Of a stretch of DNA of 64,000 nt, positions 35,951 to 45,845 are shown piece by piece; the first letter of the stretch is position 1; every line of letters starts with the position of its first letter. The DNA comes from an uncultured Flavobacteriaceae bacterium. Its GTDB lineage: Bacteria; Bacteroidota; Bacteroidia; Flavobacteriales; Flavobacteriaceae. The translations under genes were made by a program, and so were the position numbers. The notes under the pieces were generated by a model, which worked only from the letters and a program-made list of their open reading frames with translations, was not told the DNA's origin and searched no databases. Where the stretch lies: assembly GCA_947494565.1 (NCBI GenBank), contig CANLVG010000002.1, positions 496,001 through 560,000 on the forward strand. Reading direction: 5' to 3'.

Positions 35951-36021
35951 GATTCTCGATTTTGATTGATTCTTTTTTGATTGGTGTCTCTATATAGAGA
36001 CTCCATAAAATGTAAAGTGTT

Positions 36022-38457
36022 TCACTCTGTGCGTAAACTTTTTACCGGGTTGACAATTGCGGCCTTGATACTTTGATAACTGACGGTTATAATTGAGATG
36101 ATTACGGCTAAGAAAGCCGCCAAGACAAACACCCAAACACCTATCTCGATACGATATGAAAAATCTTCAAGCCATTTATTCATCGCATACCACCCCAGGG
36201 GCAATGAAATACAGATTCCAATCGCAACCAGCTTTAGGAAGTCTATGGTCAACCGATATGAAATCTGCCCAACGCTTGCGCCCAGTACTTTTCTGACTCC
36301 GATTTCTTTCGTACGCTTTTCGGCGTTAAAGGCAGCTAATCCAAATAACCCAAGACAGGCGATTAAAATGGAAAGGGTAGTGAAAATAATAAAGATGCGG
36401 CCCAAACGCTGTTCAGATTTATAGGTTTCGTTAAAGGAATCCTCCATGAAATAATAGTCAAAGGGCTGGCCAGGGGCTACTTCATTCCAGAGACCTTCAA
36501 TACTCGCAATAGCATTTGAAAAGTCATCGGCCTGTAATTTTACTGCCATGGATCCGGCGCTGTTGCTCAAATGCAGGCTCAGCGACTCGATTTCTTCCCT
36601 GAACGGGGAAAAATGAAAATCCTTCACGACTCCTATGATGGTAAAATACTCAGGGTTCTCCTCGCCCATATCAGGCGTATATCTTTTGCCTATGACCTCT
36701 TCAGGAGAGATGCCGATGACGGAAACGGCAGATTCATTAATAACGATACTTGTCGAATCGTTCTTAAATGCCTTATCGAAACTTCTCCCCGCAATGATTT
36801 CGAAGCCCATGGTGGACACATAGTCATAATCAACGCCCCATCGTTGCATGCTTAACGCATTTTCTTGTGTCGTAGCCCCTTCTTCCGGAGTAAAAGTACT
36901 ATCTCCCCGAGTGGAGGGTGTTGGAAAATAACTGCTCAAGGTGGCATTTTTAACGAAGCCTAATTTTTTTACTTCGGCCTTAAAAGAATCCATTTGTTCC
37001 CCTAAGGAAAACACGTCATTGACGATCAGTACCTGATCTTTTGAAAAACCAAGATCTTTATTTTGAATATATTTCAGCTGCTGATATACCACTAGTGTAC
37101 TCACGATCAAGAAGACCGAAATGGCGAATTGAAATACGACCAGACCATTTCTGACTTTTCCACCTCCCAGGCTATTGCCACCACCTCCTTTGAGCACTTT
37201 TACAGGCATGAATTTTGACATGAAAAAGGCGGGATAACTTCCTGAAAAAAGTGCTAGAGCCAATCCGCAAATTAGTAAAACCAGCCAAAATAGTGGATTG
37301 CCATAGGGCATTGAAATGTCCTTATCGGCCAGCTCATTAAAAAAAGGCAGCACAATAATGGCCAATACAATGGCCACCAAAAGAGAGGCAAAGGAAACCA
37401 AGCCCGATTCGATTAAAAATTGCCTTACCAACTCTAGCTTATTCGACCCCAGGGTCTTTCGAATGCCTACCTCCTTCGCACGTTTCATGGAATGGGCCGT
37501 TGACAGATTCATAAAGTTCACCGAGGCCAGCACAAGTAGGAATATGGCAATAAACGATAGAATGTAAATACTTTGAATATCGTTGTTACCGCTTATTTCC
37601 GCTACTCGATCGGACTTTAAATGTATATCGGTAAGTGGAATCGTACTATATATCAAATGATTGCCGGCCGCTTTAAACTGTTCTTCCGTAATACCGGGCA
37701 TGAACTGCTGTACGCCGGGTATAACATACTTGCCCAAAAACCCGCGCAAAGGCTCCTGTATACTCTCGATATTGGCCGAAGGAATCAATTTGATGAAGGT
37801 TTGGTAGTTATTACTCCCCCAATTCACTACCCTCGAATCTTCATAACCGGCCATGGACAAGAAAATCGAATGGTCTCTTAGAAAGGAGTTTTTAGGCGGG
37901 TCTTCCATCACCCCTTTAACCGTATAGGTTTCGGTATTGTTCAACAGCACATTTTGGCCTATGGCTTCCTGAATTCCAAAGTGCTTTTCTGCCGCCGATC
38001 GGGTTAACACCAATGTATTCGGTGATTTCAAAGCCGTTTTTTTGTCTCCCGCCAAAAGGTCGAGGCCAAACATTTCAAAAAAGGTGGAGTCCACAAAGGT
38101 GCTCTGCAGCTCTTTGACATTTACATCGGCATCCGTCTTTCGAATCAACATGCTACCCCTAGTACGGAATCGCATCGCCAATGCTACCTCGGAGAAATCG
38201 TTTTCAACCGATGCCGCCATAGGGGCAGGGGTAACGGCAAATTTGCGGTCTTCCCCTCCAAATTTAATATCCGCGTTGATCCTATGAATACGGTCTGCAT
38301 CGGCGAACATCGTATCATAGCTAAGTTCGTCATAAATATATAGTGAAATCAACAGCCCCCCTGCAATACCTATGGCCAAGCCAAATGTATTCAGAAAGGT
38401 AAAAAAAGGCTGTTTTCTTAAACTTCTCCAGGCAATTTTTAGATGGTTTTTAAACAT
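36022..38457 (-). CDS. FtsX/MacB-type ABC permease P12 (close paralogue of P8)
   Basis: The product has 811 residues (MFKNHLKIAWRSLRKQPFFT). By position: TM1 about 21-42; first periplasmic domain to about 295; TM2 297-317; first coupling helix KRAKEVGIRKTLGSNKLEL (325-343); two further helices to about 410; TM5 about 440-460; second periplasmic domain to about 685; second coupling helix RTKEIGVRKVLGASVGQIS near 715; two last helices. Its likeness to P8 runs the whole length, yet P8 lies in the other half of the array. The leader AAAACGAGAATC precedes the start. It ends NPVKSLRTE. Confidence 0.92.
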   Translation of the reverse strand: MFKNHLKIAWRSLRKQPFFTFLNTFGLAIGIAGGLLISLYIYDELSYDTMFADADRIHRINADIKFGGEDRKFAVTPAPMAASVENDFSEVALAMRFRTRGSMLIRKTDADVNVKELQSTFVDSTFFEMFGLDLLAGDKKTALKSPNTLVLTRSAAEKHFGIQEAIGQNVLLNNTETYTVKGVMEDPPKNSFLRDHSIFLSMAGYEDSRVVNWGSNNYQTFIKLIPSANIESIQEPLRGFLGKYVIPGVQQFMPGITEEQFKAAGNHLIYSTIPLTDIHLKSDRVAEISGNNDIQSIYILSFIAIFLLVLASVNFMNLSTAHSMKRAKEVGIRKTLGSNKLELVRQFLIESGLVSFASLLVAIVLAIIVLPFFNELADKDISMPYGNPLFWLVLLICGLALALFSGSYPAFFMSKFMPVKVLKGGGGNSLGGGKVRNGLVVFQFAISVFLIVSTLVVYQQLKYIQNKDLGFSKDQVLIVNDVFSLGEQMDSFKAEVKKLGFVKNATLSSYFPTPSTRGDSTFTPEEGATTQENALSMQRWGVDYDYVSTMGFEIIAGRSFDKAFKNDSTSIVINESAVSVIGISPEEVIGKRYTPDMGEENPEYFTIIGVVKDFHFSPFREEIESLSLHLSNSAGSMAVKLQADDFSNAIASIEGLWNEVAPGQPFDYYFMEDSFNETYKSEQRLGRIFIIFTTLSILIACLGLFGLAAFNAEKRTKEIGVRKVLGASVGQISYRLTIDFLKLVAIGICISLPLGWYAMNKWLEDFSYRIEIGVWVFVLAAFLAVIISIITVSYQSIKAAIVNPVKSLRTE

Positions 38458-38494
38458 GATTCTCGTTTTTGATGATGATACTCTTGCTGTTATT

Positions 38495-40909
38495 TCATTC
38501 CGTACGCAAACTTTTTACCGGGTTGGTTATGGCCGCTTTGATACTATGATAACTCACGGTTAGTAGCGTGATTCCCACGACTATACCTCCTGAGAGGATA
38601 AAGACCCACCAACTAAGGCTTACACTATAGGCGAACTCTTGCAACCATTCGCGCATGGCCCACCAAGCTATTGGAAAAGCCAGTAATGCTGCAATCAGCA
38701 CTAGTTTTAGAAAATCAGTGGAAATCATTGCTACTATATCGGCCACATTTGCACCCATTACCTTGCGAATACCAATTTCGGCAGTTCTTCTTGCCACGGT
38801 CAAGGTCGCTAGTCCAAATAATCCCATACAGGCAATGAATATCGAAAGGATCGATGCAACGTTGACCACACTTTTCGACCTGAGTTCATTCTGATATTGT
38901 ACGGATAAGGCTTCGTCCAAAAACGCATATTCAAATTCTTGTGACGGATTGGTCTTTTCCCAGACATTCTTTAACATCGCTATACCTGCAGGTGTGCTTT
39001 CTGCATTCAGTCGCACGGAAACCCTCGGCTGCGAAGTGTGTTTTAAACTTGCATTCTCAATATGCTCAAAAATCGGATCCTGATTGATAGCCAAAACTAA
39101 GGGTTCAATACCCTTGTTCAGCGATTCAAAATTAAAATCCTTCATTACCCCAATGATTTTTACATTGAACTTGTCAAACGTTTTACCCACGGGGTTTTGC
39201 AATCCAAATCGCTCTATAAAAGTTTCGTTCACCAATACTCCATTCTGAGCGTCACTTGCATTTCCGGCAATAAAGTCCCTTCCCTCAACGATCTGTATAT
39301 TGTGTGTTTCAAGAAAACCTGATTCTACAACGTTTACCGCAAATTCGCGGTATGTATTTTTCGCATCTGTAAAGCCTGCATTGATCCAGCCATTCTCGGC
39401 AAAACTGAGCATTGAGGTGGATGCCGCGACTACTTCAGGTTGCCTTTCGAGTTCGGCAACGTACAATTCAGCAAAAGTATCCGCTTCATCTCCGGACATA
39501 TTCGTAGGCACCACTACTACGGCATCCTTTTGGTATCCCAAATCCTTGTTGACCAAGAAATCTATTTGCTGACCGATGATCAAGGTTCCGATAAGCATCA
39601 CTATAGAAGCCACAAATTGCATTACGACCAAACTTTTGCCGAAAAACCCCATTGAAGCGCCCTTTACCGTTTTGCTTCTCAATACTTCTATAGGATTGTA
39701 TTTTGAAAGCACGATGGATGGATAGATTCCCGCAATCAAGGCGATAAAAGCCACCAAACTGCCGGTAATCAACCAAAACCCCATATTAAAGTGAACCGAA
39801 ATCAATTTCCCTGTTAGCGAATTGAATGTGTCTTTAAATAAGAGCGCGAAGAGAATCCCTAAAATCACCGATAAGAGGGTAACCAACAAGGCCTCACCCC
39901 AAAACTGATGCACGATCTGTTTACGGAAAGCCCCTAAAGCCTTTCTCACCCCTACCTCTGTTGCCCTTGAAAAGGAACGGCCAACGGCCAAGGTCACAAA
40001 ATTGATGCAGGCCAATAACAGTATCAAAAAGCCTATCGTGCCCATAACATAGGCATACTTCGGATTTGAAACCGGCTCAAGACCAGATGGTAATGAAGGG
40101 TCTAGATGTATTTCGGTCATCGGTTGCAAATGCAGGAAAAAGGTGTTTTCCTCAAAATTGTCGCCCAAATACTGCTTGATTATCGCTGGGAATTTTCCTT
40201 CCAGTTCCCTCGCAGACTGTCCGGACTTGAGCAATACATACGATTCAACCACCACATTAAACCAGCTTGTTTGTACTCCTTCACTAAAAAATAGGGCTTC
40301 GTTTTTAAGAGAAACCAACATGTCAAATTGTATACTTGATTCTTGGGGAGGATTCGCCGCAACGGCAGAAACTTCAAAGAACTTTGCCTCATCATTGAAT
40401 TCCAAGGACAATGATTTTCCAATAGGATTCTCCTTGCCGAAGTACTTTTTTGCAGCAGACTCGCTTAAGACAATGGTGTTGGCACCAGAAAAAGGATTAG
40501 CAGAATTTCCTGTCAGCAGTGGAAAGTCGAAAATTTGAAAAAAGCTGGGATCTACAGCCCTAACAGCCTCATTGAATTCCGACTCATTGCGCTTGACCAA
40601 GGCATTAAACCGGTGTACCCGACTACCATTTTCAATTTCCGCATAATTGGTCTTTAACACTTTGACCATGGACACCGGGGTAGTCGTATTCACGAAATCT
40701 TCTTTGGGGCCATAATTTTCATGTTGCCATACTCTATAAATTCTATCTGATTTGGAGTGAAACTTATCGTAACTGAATTCATTTTTGACATATAGGGCGA
40801 TCAATAGAAAACAGCATACTCCAACCGCAAGACCGGAAATGTTTATTAAGGAATACGCCTTGTTTTTAATAAGGTTCCGCCAAGCGATTTTTAGATAGTT
40901 TTTAAACAT
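38495..40909 (-). CDS. FtsX/MacB-type ABC permease P13
   Basis: The product has 804 residues (MFKNYLKIAWRNLIKNKAYS). First coupling helix: SRATEVGVRKALGAFRKQI, then VHQFWGEA, as in P9 and P6. Second: RTAEIGIRKVMGANVADIV, with TAE replacing TKE. TM1 contains VGVCCFLLIALYVKNEFSYD. The second periplasmic domain has VVVPTNMSGDEADTF after TM5, unlike other members. The leader AAAATCGAGAACG precedes the ATG. It ends NPVKSLRTE. The spacing is 37 bp to P12 and 72 bp to P14. Confidence 0.9.
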   Translation of the reverse strand: MFKNYLKIAWRNLIKNKAYSLINISGLAVGVCCFLLIALYVKNEFSYDKFHSKSDRIYRVWQHENYGPKEDFVNTTTPVSMVKVLKTNYAEIENGSRVHRFNALVKRNESEFNEAVRAVDPSFFQIFDFPLLTGNSANPFSGANTIVLSESAAKKYFGKENPIGKSLSLEFNDEAKFFEVSAVAANPPQESSIQFDMLVSLKNEALFFSEGVQTSWFNVVVESYVLLKSGQSARELEGKFPAIIKQYLGDNFEENTFFLHLQPMTEIHLDPSLPSGLEPVSNPKYAYVMGTIGFLILLLACINFVTLAVGRSFSRATEVGVRKALGAFRKQIVHQFWGEALLVTLLSVILGILFALLFKDTFNSLTGKLISVHFNMGFWLITGSLVAFIALIAGIYPSIVLSKYNPIEVLRSKTVKGASMGFFGKSLVVMQFVASIVMLIGTLIIGQQIDFLVNKDLGYQKDAVVVVPTNMSGDEADTFAELYVAELERQPEVVAASTSMLSFAENGWINAGFTDAKNTYREFAVNVVESGFLETHNIQIVEGRDFIAGNASDAQNGVLVNETFIERFGLQNPVGKTFDKFNVKIIGVMKDFNFESLNKGIEPLVLAINQDPIFEHIENASLKHTSQPRVSVRLNAESTPAGIAMLKNVWEKTNPSQEFEYAFLDEALSVQYQNELRSKSVVNVASILSIFIACMGLFGLATLTVARRTAEIGIRKVMGANVADIVAMISTDFLKLVLIAALLAFPIAWWAMREWLQEFAYSVSLSWWVFILSGGIVVGITLLTVSYHSIKAAITNPVKSLRTE

Positions 40910-40981
40910 CGTTCTCGATTTTATTTATTCTTTTAATAACAAGGTGCTTTCCCATATGAAGTCGAGTTATCTTCAAAGGTT

Positions 40982-43366
40982 TCATTCTGCTCTTAAATTA
41001 TCGACCGGGTTTCTTAAGGCCACTTTAATGCTCTGAAAACCAACGGACAAAAATGCCAAGACCATCGCAAAAAGTCCTATGAACAAGCCGACCCACCATG
41101 GTATTGAAATTCTATAAACATATTCCTGTAACCATTCCTCCATAAAATAGTAGGCAATCGGAATCGCTATCACAAGCGCTATCAAAATTTGACCGATAAA
41201 CCCTTTTACCAGTAATTTGACAATTCCCTGGGCCGAGCTACCCAAAACTTTACGGATACTTATTTCTTTTGATCTTTGAACGATTTGGAATGAGACCATA
41301 CCGAACAAGCCCATTCCTGCGATAAATAAAGACAATATGGTAAAGAGATTAAAAATTTGACCTAGACGCCTTTCTTCGTCATAAAACCGAGTATAAGAAT
41401 CATTGACAAATCTTGCTTCATAAGGAACTTGAGGAACAATGCTTTTCATCGTTTCTTCAACAAATCGGCTTGTTTCGTTAGGTTCGTTCATGGCCATCTT
41501 TACAACTACTTCCCCAAAATTTCTAGTGAATTCTGGTGTTCTTAGTGCCATAAATAGGGGTTCGATTGCCTGATCAAAGGTCTTTAAATGAAAGTCTTTC
41601 AATACTCCGATTACCTTACCATCGACAAAAGTCTTACCTATGGCATCTTGCCAACCCAAGGCCTTCAAAGCGGCTTCATTAATGAGATAGGCCGATGAGT
41701 CCGAAGCGATTTCAGGGGAAAAATTTCTGCCCTGTGCCAACTCCATTTGAAAAACATCCAAAAAGTCATAATCAACATATGTTCTATGTATGTAGAGTTG
41801 TTCCTTGTTCACATTGCCTTCCCAACTGCTTACCGGGCCCTGACTGGTTACATTAAACGGTAATTGTGAACTCAGGGAAACTTTATCAATATCAGGGTGT
41901 TTCAAGAGCATCTCTTTTAAGATATCTTGTTTGGCAGTAATCTCAGGTTCAAAATACCTTACATGAAGCAATTGCTCTTTACTATATCCTAACTTTTTGT
42001 TTTGTGTGAATTGTAGCTGTTGATGTATGATCACGCTCGCTATTGCCAAGCCAATGGCAACAGCGAACTGACCAATGACCAAGGTATTTCTAAGAAGTGT
42101 TCCTTCTTTTCGATCTTTAAGAAAGTTACCCTTCAGCGCTTTTACCGCACTCATACCGGAAAGAAAAAATGCGGGGTATAGCCCTGCGATAATTCCAATA
42201 GTTAGCGCAATGCTTAACAGAAGCAATAATATTGGTGAATTGGTAAAAATGTCAAAGCTGATCTCACGATTCAAAAACTCATTAAAGTAAGGCAGTAGTA
42301 TAGTCACCAAAAGAAGGGCGAACAAGAAACTGGTCAGGGTTAAAAAGACCGATTCACTCAAGTACTGTACGATCAGGTTTCCTCTTTTGGCCCCCAATAC
42401 CTTGCTTACACCTACTTCTCTAGAGCGCTGAGCAGATTTCGAAGTGGCTAGATTGGTATAATTAATCGCGGCGAGCGCTATGATTATTAAAGCGATGAAA
42501 GCAAAGAGTCTGACATTCTTGATGTCTCCGTTTTGGCTTAATTCCATATTGATGTCCGACTTCAAGTGAATATCTTCCAACGGTTGCAGTTTATATTCAG
42601 GGTAAAACTCAAAGCCTTGTTTCTTATAGGCGGGCTTGGTTATTTTTTCATAAATCGCCATTTTCTTTTCAAGATCCGTATGACTCTGCGCTTCATCAAG
42701 GGTCAAATAGGTATGATAGTTATTACTAACCCAAAAGCCTACATCATTGGGGTAGTACCCCTGACCTTCATACGAGACGATGAAGTCATAAGTGAAATGT
42801 TGATTCTTCGGTGGATCTTCAACCACCGCTTTGACCGTGTAAGTCTTCCCGTCACCAAATTTCAGGGTTTGTTCTAAGGGTGACCTATTTCCAAAAAGCT
42901 TATGGGAAAGTGATTCGGTCAAAAGTATGGTGTTAGGGTCCTCTAGGGCTTCTTTTCCATTTCCTTCTTTTACCAAAGTAGTAAAGACGTCAAAATAGTT
43001 CGTATCCGTATATAATCCTTGTTGAACAAGAGATACGTCATCTTTAATCAACAAGGCACCACCGGTATTTAGATTGGTTACGTGTTCCACTTCTGGAAAG
43101 TCTTGAAGTAAGGCTTCCCCTAGCGGTAATGGAGCAACGGCGAACAAATCCGTGCCCTGATAACTATTGCCTTTCTGTTGTTGAACTATGCGATATGTGC
43201 TATGTGATTTTTGATGATGCTTATCAAAACCCAGTTCGAATTCAACGAACAATCCTATCAAAATGAAGCAGGTCATGGCCACTGTCAATCCAGATAAATT
43301 AACAATGAGATATGCCTTATTCTTAATAAGATTTCTCCAAGCCAATTTTATCTGTGTTTTTAGCAT
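40982..43366 (-). CDS. FtsX/MacB-type ABC permease P14
   Basis: The product has 794 residues (MLKTQIKLAWRNLIKNKAYL). First coupling helix: QRSREVGVSKVLGAKRGNL, where serine replaces the basic residue of VRK. Second: RSKEISIRKVLGSSAQGIV followed by KLLVKGF rather than LLSxDF. TM1 reads GLTVAMTCFILIGLFVEFEL. It ends NPVDNLRAE, a departure from NPVKSLRTE. The changes at both coupling helices suggest a somewhat different contact with the ATPase. The spacing is 72 bp to P13 and 24 bp to P15. Confidence 0.9.
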   Translation of the reverse strand: MLKTQIKLAWRNLIKNKAYLIVNLSGLTVAMTCFILIGLFVEFELGFDKHHQKSHSTYRIVQQQKGNSYQGTDLFAVAPLPLGEALLQDFPEVEHVTNLNTGGALLIKDDVSLVQQGLYTDTNYFDVFTTLVKEGNGKEALEDPNTILLTESLSHKLFGNRSPLEQTLKFGDGKTYTVKAVVEDPPKNQHFTYDFIVSYEGQGYYPNDVGFWVSNNYHTYLTLDEAQSHTDLEKKMAIYEKITKPAYKKQGFEFYPEYKLQPLEDIHLKSDINMELSQNGDIKNVRLFAFIALIIIALAAINYTNLATSKSAQRSREVGVSKVLGAKRGNLIVQYLSESVFLTLTSFLFALLLVTILLPYFNEFLNREISFDIFTNSPILLLLLSIALTIGIIAGLYPAFFLSGMSAVKALKGNFLKDRKEGTLLRNTLVIGQFAVAIGLAIASVIIHQQLQFTQNKKLGYSKEQLLHVRYFEPEITAKQDILKEMLLKHPDIDKVSLSSQLPFNVTSQGPVSSWEGNVNKEQLYIHRTYVDYDFLDVFQMELAQGRNFSPEIASDSSAYLINEAALKALGWQDAIGKTFVDGKVIGVLKDFHLKTFDQAIEPLFMALRTPEFTRNFGEVVVKMAMNEPNETSRFVEETMKSIVPQVPYEARFVNDSYTRFYDEERRLGQIFNLFTILSLFIAGMGLFGMVSFQIVQRSKEISIRKVLGSSAQGIVKLLVKGFIGQILIALVIAIPIAYYFMEEWLQEYVYRISIPWWVGLFIGLFAMVLAFLSVGFQSIKVALRNPVDNLRAE

Positions 43367-43390
43367 CGTCTCAAGTTTGATTGTGTTGTC

Positions 43391-45790
43391 TCATTCGTCT
43401 TTTAAGGCAGTTATCGGGTTCATCGTCGCCGCGTTAAAACTCTTCCAGCCTACCGTGACAAAGGCGATGATCAAGGTTATCAGTGCTGCCATAGCCATTA
43501 CTGTCCAATCTATTTCTATCCGATAGGCAAAGCCTTCCAGCCATCGGTTCATCAGGTAATACCCCATGGGGAAAGCGATGAAGAACGATAAAAACACCAA
43601 TTTCAAAAAGTCTTTCGAGAGCATGGTAACAATCTCGGAAACACTTGACCCCAATACCTTTCGAATACCGATTTCCTTGAACCGTTGTTCCGCTGTAAAG
43701 GTCATGAGTCCGAAAAGTCCCAAACAGGCTACGAAAATGGTCAAGAGGGCGAAAATGTTCAATAGACTGCCCATTTTCTGTTCTGTGACATACGTCTGCC
43801 GGAATGATTCATCCAATACCGTATACCCAAATGTTTCACCGGTATTGAAATCGTTCCATAAGGTATTGGTATCAGCAATTAAGCTAGACATATCAGAAGA
43901 TTTGGCCTTAACTATAAGTCCGCCAAAAGGTCTATAAAACAAAAACAGCGGGTCGATTTTCTGATGCAGCGATTTAAAATGAAAATCCTTGATTACGCCA
44001 ATGACGGTGTGATCTCCTCCACCGTCGGTTACGATTTTACCAAGCGCATCAGCTCCAAAGCCCAATACATTTGCGGCCGTTTGATTGATGATCACATTGG
44101 TAGAGTCAGTACCGAATTCCGTTGAAAAATTTCGGCCAGCCACCAATTCCATGCCCATGGTCGCAATGTAGTTTTCGTCAATATTAAAAACTGGCATTCG
44201 CCTGCTGAACTCACCATTGATGTAGACCTGAGACATATAGTTGTCGGTACTTCCGGCAGGAATGGAGGCGGAATTCGTAATAGAAGCCACTTTGGGGTTC
44301 TTCAATAGTTCATTTTTGAAGGCGTCCCTATCATCTCCCAATAAATAGGCCTCTCGCAATACAAGTAATTGATCGCGGTCGTAGCCGATATCCTTATTTT
44401 GAATATAGTTCATCTGTTGGTTGACTACTAAAGTGGCCAAAATCAAACCTGCTGAAATAACAAATTGAAAAACCACAAGACCACTGCGTATGCCCTTATT
44501 GTTGTTTCCTCCCAAGAACTTGTTCTTCAATGCGGCAATCGGCTTAAACGAGGATAAAAAGAAGGCCGGATACCCACCAGCCAAAATGCTGATCAAGAAC
44601 GTCAATACCAATAATGATAACAGCACAACGGGTTGTAGCAGAAAATCAAGCTGTAATTCTTTTCCTGACAGTTCATTATAGAAAGGAAGCGATACAAATA
44701 CAAGAATAGTTGCGAGTGCCATAGCGCATAAGGTCGCGATAAAGGATTCGGATAAAAACTGAGAGACCAATTGGTTCTTGTTAGATCCCAAAACCTTACG
44801 GATACCCACTTCTTTGGCCCTTTTCGCTGCCGTCGCCGTTGCGAGGTTCATGAAATTAATACATGCGATAAGCAGCATAAACAGGGCGATAGCGCTGAAG
44901 ATATATACATATTTGATATCTCCGCCCTGCTCCAGTTGACTATATGCGGAATTGTCCGAGTACAGATGAATATCCGTCAACGGAAAAATTCGGAACCCCA
45001 ATTGATTTTCCTTGGTGAACTCCTCATAAGGCACCCCCATTTGCTCTTGCATCCCAGACCCCATATATTTCTCTAAAATATAGGGTAACTTCGTTTCCAA
45101 GTTTTTGTAATCGGAACCCTTCTTTAAAAGCAAATAGGTGAAAAAATCCCCTCCGAACCAAGAGTCGCTTTTGGCCTCATCGAGGCCTTCAATAGATGCG
45201 AAAATGTCAAAATGAAAATGTGAGTTCTGAGGAACTTCTTCAATAACTCCGGTGACCCGATACGGTCGCTCTTCCCCATCTAAATGGAACAATTGGCCTA
45301 TGGCATCGGAAGCTCCGAAGAACTTTTCCGCTGTCGCCCGGGAAATGACCACCGTGTTCGGTTCTTGGAGTGGGTTTTTAGGGTTTCCTTCGATTATTGG
45401 AAGGGTGAAGACATTAAAAAAGTTGGCGTCGACAAAAGCAAACCTATCCTCGCGATACGATTGATTGTCTATGGTGATTTTAGGTGTTCCGATCTGGCGG
45501 ATACGGGTCGCATCAAGCACTTCCGGAAATTCTTGTGTGAGCGTTTTCCCGACCGGTGCCATTACCGCACCCTCTTTTATTTCTTCCCCATTGATTTTAG
45601 CCCTGAAGACCACATTAACAATTTCGTCGGCCTTTTCGTTGTACCGGTCATAACTCAGTTCATCGATTACGAACAACATAATAATCAGGCAAGAAGCAAT
45701 ACCCAGACCAAGGCCTAAGGTGTTCATAATGAAGAGGCTTTTATTCTTGAGCAGGTTGCGCCAAGCGATTTTTAGATTGTTTTTGAACAT
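43391..45790 (-). CDS. FtsX/MacB-type ABC permease P15
   Basis: The product has 799 residues (MFKNNLKIAWRNLLKNKSLF). First coupling helix: KRAKEVGIRKVLGSNKNQL. Second: RFKEIGIRKVLGSSVSEIV. Before TM2 it has LTDIHLYSDNSAYSQLEQGG, and in the first periplasmic domain GMQEQMGVPYEEFTKENQ, an insertion similar in place to the one in P8 and P12. It ends NPITALKDE, closer to P1-P3 in form than to its neighbours. The spacing to P16 is 55 bp. Confidence 0.9.
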   Translation of the reverse strand: MFKNNLKIAWRNLLKNKSLFIMNTLGLGLGIASCLIIMLFVIDELSYDRYNEKADEIVNVVFRAKINGEEIKEGAVMAPVGKTLTQEFPEVLDATRIRQIGTPKITIDNQSYREDRFAFVDANFFNVFTLPIIEGNPKNPLQEPNTVVISRATAEKFFGASDAIGQLFHLDGEERPYRVTGVIEEVPQNSHFHFDIFASIEGLDEAKSDSWFGGDFFTYLLLKKGSDYKNLETKLPYILEKYMGSGMQEQMGVPYEEFTKENQLGFRIFPLTDIHLYSDNSAYSQLEQGGDIKYVYIFSAIALFMLLIACINFMNLATATAAKRAKEVGIRKVLGSNKNQLVSQFLSESFIATLCAMALATILVFVSLPFYNELSGKELQLDFLLQPVVLLSLLVLTFLISILAGGYPAFFLSSFKPIAALKNKFLGGNNNKGIRSGLVVFQFVISAGLILATLVVNQQMNYIQNKDIGYDRDQLLVLREAYLLGDDRDAFKNELLKNPKVASITNSASIPAGSTDNYMSQVYINGEFSRRMPVFNIDENYIATMGMELVAGRNFSTEFGTDSTNVIINQTAANVLGFGADALGKIVTDGGGDHTVIGVIKDFHFKSLHQKIDPLFLFYRPFGGLIVKAKSSDMSSLIADTNTLWNDFNTGETFGYTVLDESFRQTYVTEQKMGSLLNIFALLTIFVACLGLFGLMTFTAEQRFKEIGIRKVLGSSVSEIVTMLSKDFLKLVFLSFFIAFPMGYYLMNRWLEGFAYRIEIDWTVMAMAALITLIIAFVTVGWKSFNAATMNPITALKDE

Positions 45791-45845
45791 GATTCCAATT
45801 TTTCAATCCATGGTCAAACGGATTAGTTGATGATGACCTTTTTGT

